64,000 nucleotides of DNA from Spirosoma panaciterrae DSM 21099 (GTDB lineage: Bacteria > Bacteroidota > Bacteroidia > Cytophagales > Spirosomataceae): positions 1 to 64,000 of the forward strand of contig NZ_KB893173.1 of NCBI RefSeq assembly GCF_000374025.1. Direction: 5' to 3'. The notes below the pieces were generated by a model that searched no databases, had not been told where the DNA came from, and saw only the letters and a program-made list of their open reading frames with translations. Position 1 is the stretch's first letter. Each line of letters begins with the position of its first letter. Both the position numbers and the translations under genes were made by a program. Of the stretch, positions 62,048 through 64,000 are shown piece after piece.

Positions 62048-62313
62048 TGCCATTAGCAAAACTACCCAAGTATCAGCCCAAGTTGTGACTAGTTACCTTG
62101 GGAAACCTACTGACTCGTACTGACAAATATCCTGCTTTATGTAGTTGACATTCTGGCACAACCATGGCCTTTGGACACTAATCTACCAGGCAAGACCATT
62201 ACAACTAAAATACAATCAAAGTAAACGCCTATAGCTAAGTCATCATTTTCGCCCACTTTTCATAAACAATTGGGTAATTAGCCCAGTTTATAATACAAAT
62301 AAAATATAACGTT

Positions 62314-62676
62314 ATGAAAATTGCTGTTGAAAAAGGGCAAGATAAATTACTCTTAGCCGATGGTCGCCAGATGGTTACCATTACCCATATTGATGAGGGA
62401 AAAAGCGAACACAAAGGTATCCCCTTTTTTGCCGTCCGCTTTGAAAACAACGAGGGCTATATATCGCACCGATTCTATGAATCTCAGGCTGGTATGCCAG
62501 CCATTGTTAGTCTATTTGAAGAGGTGGGATTACCTGTTGAGTCAGGAAAGGAACTGGATACCAAACAATTGCTGGGTAAACAGCTCACCATTGAAGTCGG
62601 TGAACGATCCTATACGGATCCGGAAAGCCAGAATGAACGTACGCTGAAGCAAGCGGTTAATTTTCTGGTCAGTTAA
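62314..62676 (+). CDS. small protein of unknown function, possibly DUF669-like
   Basis: A 120-residue soluble protein with no signal. Beta strands alternate with a helix (AGMPAIVSLFEEVGLP, about residues 60-75). The order KLLLADGRQMVTITHIDEG, then strands, then LLGKQLTIEVGERSYTDPESQNERTLKQAVNF resembles the single-strand-binding-associated DUF669 proteins of phages. The match is from memory and weak. The gene stands alone on the chromosome with about 270 nt of flanking intergenic DNA on each side. Confidence 0.65.
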   Translation: MKIAVEKGQDKLLLADGRQMVTITHIDEGKSEHKGIPFFAVRFENNEGYISHRFYESQAGMPAIVSLFEEVGLPVESGKELDTKQLLGKQLTIEVGERSYTDPESQNERTLKQAVNFLVS

Positions 62677-62690
62677 TCTACTTACATTTT

Positions 62691-62749
62691 TTGTCGTATC
62701 GGCGAATTAGCTCTGACTTGAATTATTGACTGATTTGCCGATACGACAA
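62691..62749. repeat. inverted repeat after the gene at 62314
   Basis: Perfect 13-nt arms TTGTCGTATCGGC (62691-62703) and their complement (62737-62749) around a 33-nt loop, 15 nt after the stop. Preceded by a T-run (62688-62692), so it may terminate transcription on the minus strand as well. Confidence 0.6.
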
Positions 62750-62958
62750 TAACGCTATGATGCCCGGTGAATGCCGGGTAGGCCAATTTGTAAAAAGGTA
62801 CTATCCGGCAATCGGATTTAGGGCATCTATAGCCTGTCTATCTAATGCAGATTTCTCCTTGCAGAAATCTATTCGTTTCTGGCAGAAGTATAACCTGGAA
62901 TGAAGTTGATAAGACTTCATTGGTTATGGAATGGTACCCTCTGGCCCGAAACAGCCTG
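62750..62958. other. 209-nt intergenic region with several small hairpins
   Basis: Small hairpins can be drawn at 62763-62778 (CCCGG/CCGGG), 62849-62870 (AGATTTCT/AGAAATCT) and 62891-62926 (TAACC..AATGAAGT/ACTTCATTGGTTA). No ORF or promoter is clear. The structure could be an RNA or chance. Confidence 0.35.
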
Positions 62959-63645
62959 TTAGGTTTTTCTTAGAGTTTGAATAGCTTCTACCCATTCTTG
63001 CTGATGACAGCGAGGGCAGACGTGTTGTGCAGTGTTAATTTCCTCAACCTGACCACAAGCTGTGCACGCATAAGCCCCGGGCTGATGAATTTCTTTTTGT
63101 CGGTTCTGATAAACTTTGGGCAGTATGGGTAATCCCGGCTTTACATCTTCATCTGCATAATAGTAAAAACTTACGTTACCACTCGTTTCCAGAATGGCTG
63201 TGCGCACCTGGCCGACATGTTCAATATTTTGCTGACGCATTTCGGCGAAGAACTCGTCTTTGGCATATGTATGATCGGAATGAGCCTGGAGAACAAACTT
63301 ACCTTCTTCAATGATATACAACGGCTCCCCTTCCAGAAGTCGTTCAAAACGCTCTCGTCGTGCCGTTAGCCAGGTTAGCAGGCGATAGAAGAGCAGAATC
63401 GTCACAATGACCACAAACGCAGGCAGAATAGCCTGGTCCTCATTAACCATGGGGTCACCAACCGCTGAGCCTAGCCCAATAATAATCGCGACCTCAAAAA
63501 TGGATAACTGTCGGATTCCTTTCTTGCCCGTCAGTCGTAGAAAGACAAGAATGAGCACAAACATGATCAGCGTTCTGATCACTATCTCAACGGCCATAAG
63601 CCAATCCAGATCACGTAGAAAGAGGTTTTTGAGGTCAAATTGCAT
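62959..63645 (-). CDS. DUF421 (YetF-like) membrane protein with C-terminal zinc ribbon
   Basis: A 228-residue protein. Three N-terminal TM helices (about residues 15-36, 50-66 and 72-92) are followed by the cytoplasmic DUF421 domain (about 98-165, EGEPLYIIEEGKF, FFAEMRQQNIEHVGQV). An added C-terminal segment contains CTACGQ and CPRCHQ, a CxxC...CxxC zinc-ribbon-like pair. YetF-type proteins are linked with envelope stress and spore traits, but the function is unproven. Confidence 0.88.
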   Translation of the reverse strand: MQFDLKNLFLRDLDWLMAVEIVIRTLIMFVLILVFLRLTGKKGIRQLSIFEVAIIIGLGSAVGDPMVNEDQAILPAFVVIVTILLFYRLLTWLTARRERFERLLEGEPLYIIEEGKFVLQAHSDHTYAKDEFFAEMRQQNIEHVGQVRTAILETSGNVSFYYYADEDVKPGLPILPKVYQNRQKEIHQPGAYACTACGQVEEINTAQHVCPRCHQQEWVEAIQTLRKT

Positions 63646-63897
63646 AGAAAGGAATCTGATTCAGCCCTATAACCCCATGTTTGATTCAGCTGTTTTAGCT
63701 GGCTTTGTTAGAATATGTCAAATTCAATCCGTTGTTGACAGTTATAGTTACGCCAGTATCATTCATTCGTCTTTAGCCCCTATACCATCTCTCAACTCAG
63801 TCTATGCTCTGTGGCATCTGGGGGTATTCTATTTGATGGTGACACTATTAGCCTCTACGAAAGGTAAAAAAGTAAGTTACTGCACTAAACACTAGCT

Positions 63898-64000
63898 TTA
63901 GGTCTGAAGGCTAGCATGCCCCCAAAAGGCCAATAACACTGCTACCATCAGGAAAACCCGGTCGACTCGACCTGATATCTGCTGATACTGAGCAAGCAGG
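63898..64000 (-). CDS. partial CDS, C-terminal TM of an unknown protein
   Basis: The frame is open from the right edge to a TAA at 63898. It reads LLAQYQQISGRVDRVF, a TM helix (MVAVLLAFWG) and HASLQT. A hydrophilic stretch followed by a terminal helix is typical of small integral membrane proteins. The start lies beyond the window, so no family can be named. Confidence 0.45.
   Translation of the reverse strand, partial: LLAQYQQISGRVDRVFLMVAVLLAFWGHASLQT

Noticed and set aside
63407-63895. 162-codon plus-strand ORF near the right end
   Set aside because: Its first half is antisense to the DUF421 gene; the remaining 72 codons have no protein-like pattern or promoter.

Overview
The window reads as chromosomal DNA of a Bacteroidota bacterium, most likely a Cytophagales member close to Spirosoma. 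The 16S 5' end has Cytophagales character. Many promoters carry the Bacteroidota -7 motif TAnnTTTG instead of TATAAT, several with TTG at -33. A subtilisin-like protease ends in a type IX secretion sorting domain. SusCD-free but lipoprotein-rich and Omp85-rich gene content fits too. Genus assignment is an inference; no database search was possible. There is no IS element, prophage, CRISPR array or complete tRNA.

Layout. 1-691: 5' end of an rRNA operon (minus strand) with boxA and two near-identical tandem promoters. 692-3839: tyrS, queA and a small membrane gene. 4081-5817: cobalamin adenosyltransferase and ilvE. 6229-12329: secreted and lipoprotein genes (glycoside hydrolase-like protein, carbohydrate-binding-like lipoprotein, erythromycin-esterase-like lipoprotein, TonB-domain protein). 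12395-15896: heterodimeric ABC exporter with one degenerate ATPase site. 16006-22182: SPFH protein, Omp85 protein, sugar MFS transporter and PfkB kinase. 22271-33496: lipoproteins, M1 and S9 peptidases, lgt, yidD, a GroES-like protein, a sialate esterase family protein and a DUF2911 protein. 33651-40615: acyl-CoA dehydrogenase, AddB-like nuclease, miaE and msrA. 40784-44347: four uncharacterised co-directional genes. 44400-52651: divergent eamA/lysR, T9SS subtilase, macro domain, methyltransferase, Nudix and a second DUF2911 protein. 52900-64000: sodium symporter with a 41-residue partner, class III aminotransferase, a second Omp85 protein, dioxygenase, SDR, DEAD-box helicase and DUF421 protein.

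The two most unusual items are these. (1) A family of long intergenic hairpins whose arms are tandem degenerate octamers (GARTGANN-like or a purine-only variant), always just 5' of a start codon between co-directional genes (about 2001, 41480, 42581, 43751 and 59520, plus a single-arm version at 3843). (2) The four-gene set at 40784-44347, made of a coiled-coil protein, a two-TM PspA-like coiled-coil protein, a membrane-anchored actin/Ppx-like (ASKHA) protein and a five-TM protein. Three of its junctions are occupied by these hairpins. I recognise no named system with this composition.

Most other genes are housekeeping or common envelope functions, and gene starts were corrected where ORF extensions were implausible. 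Promoters and terminators are motif calls by eye, not measured sites.
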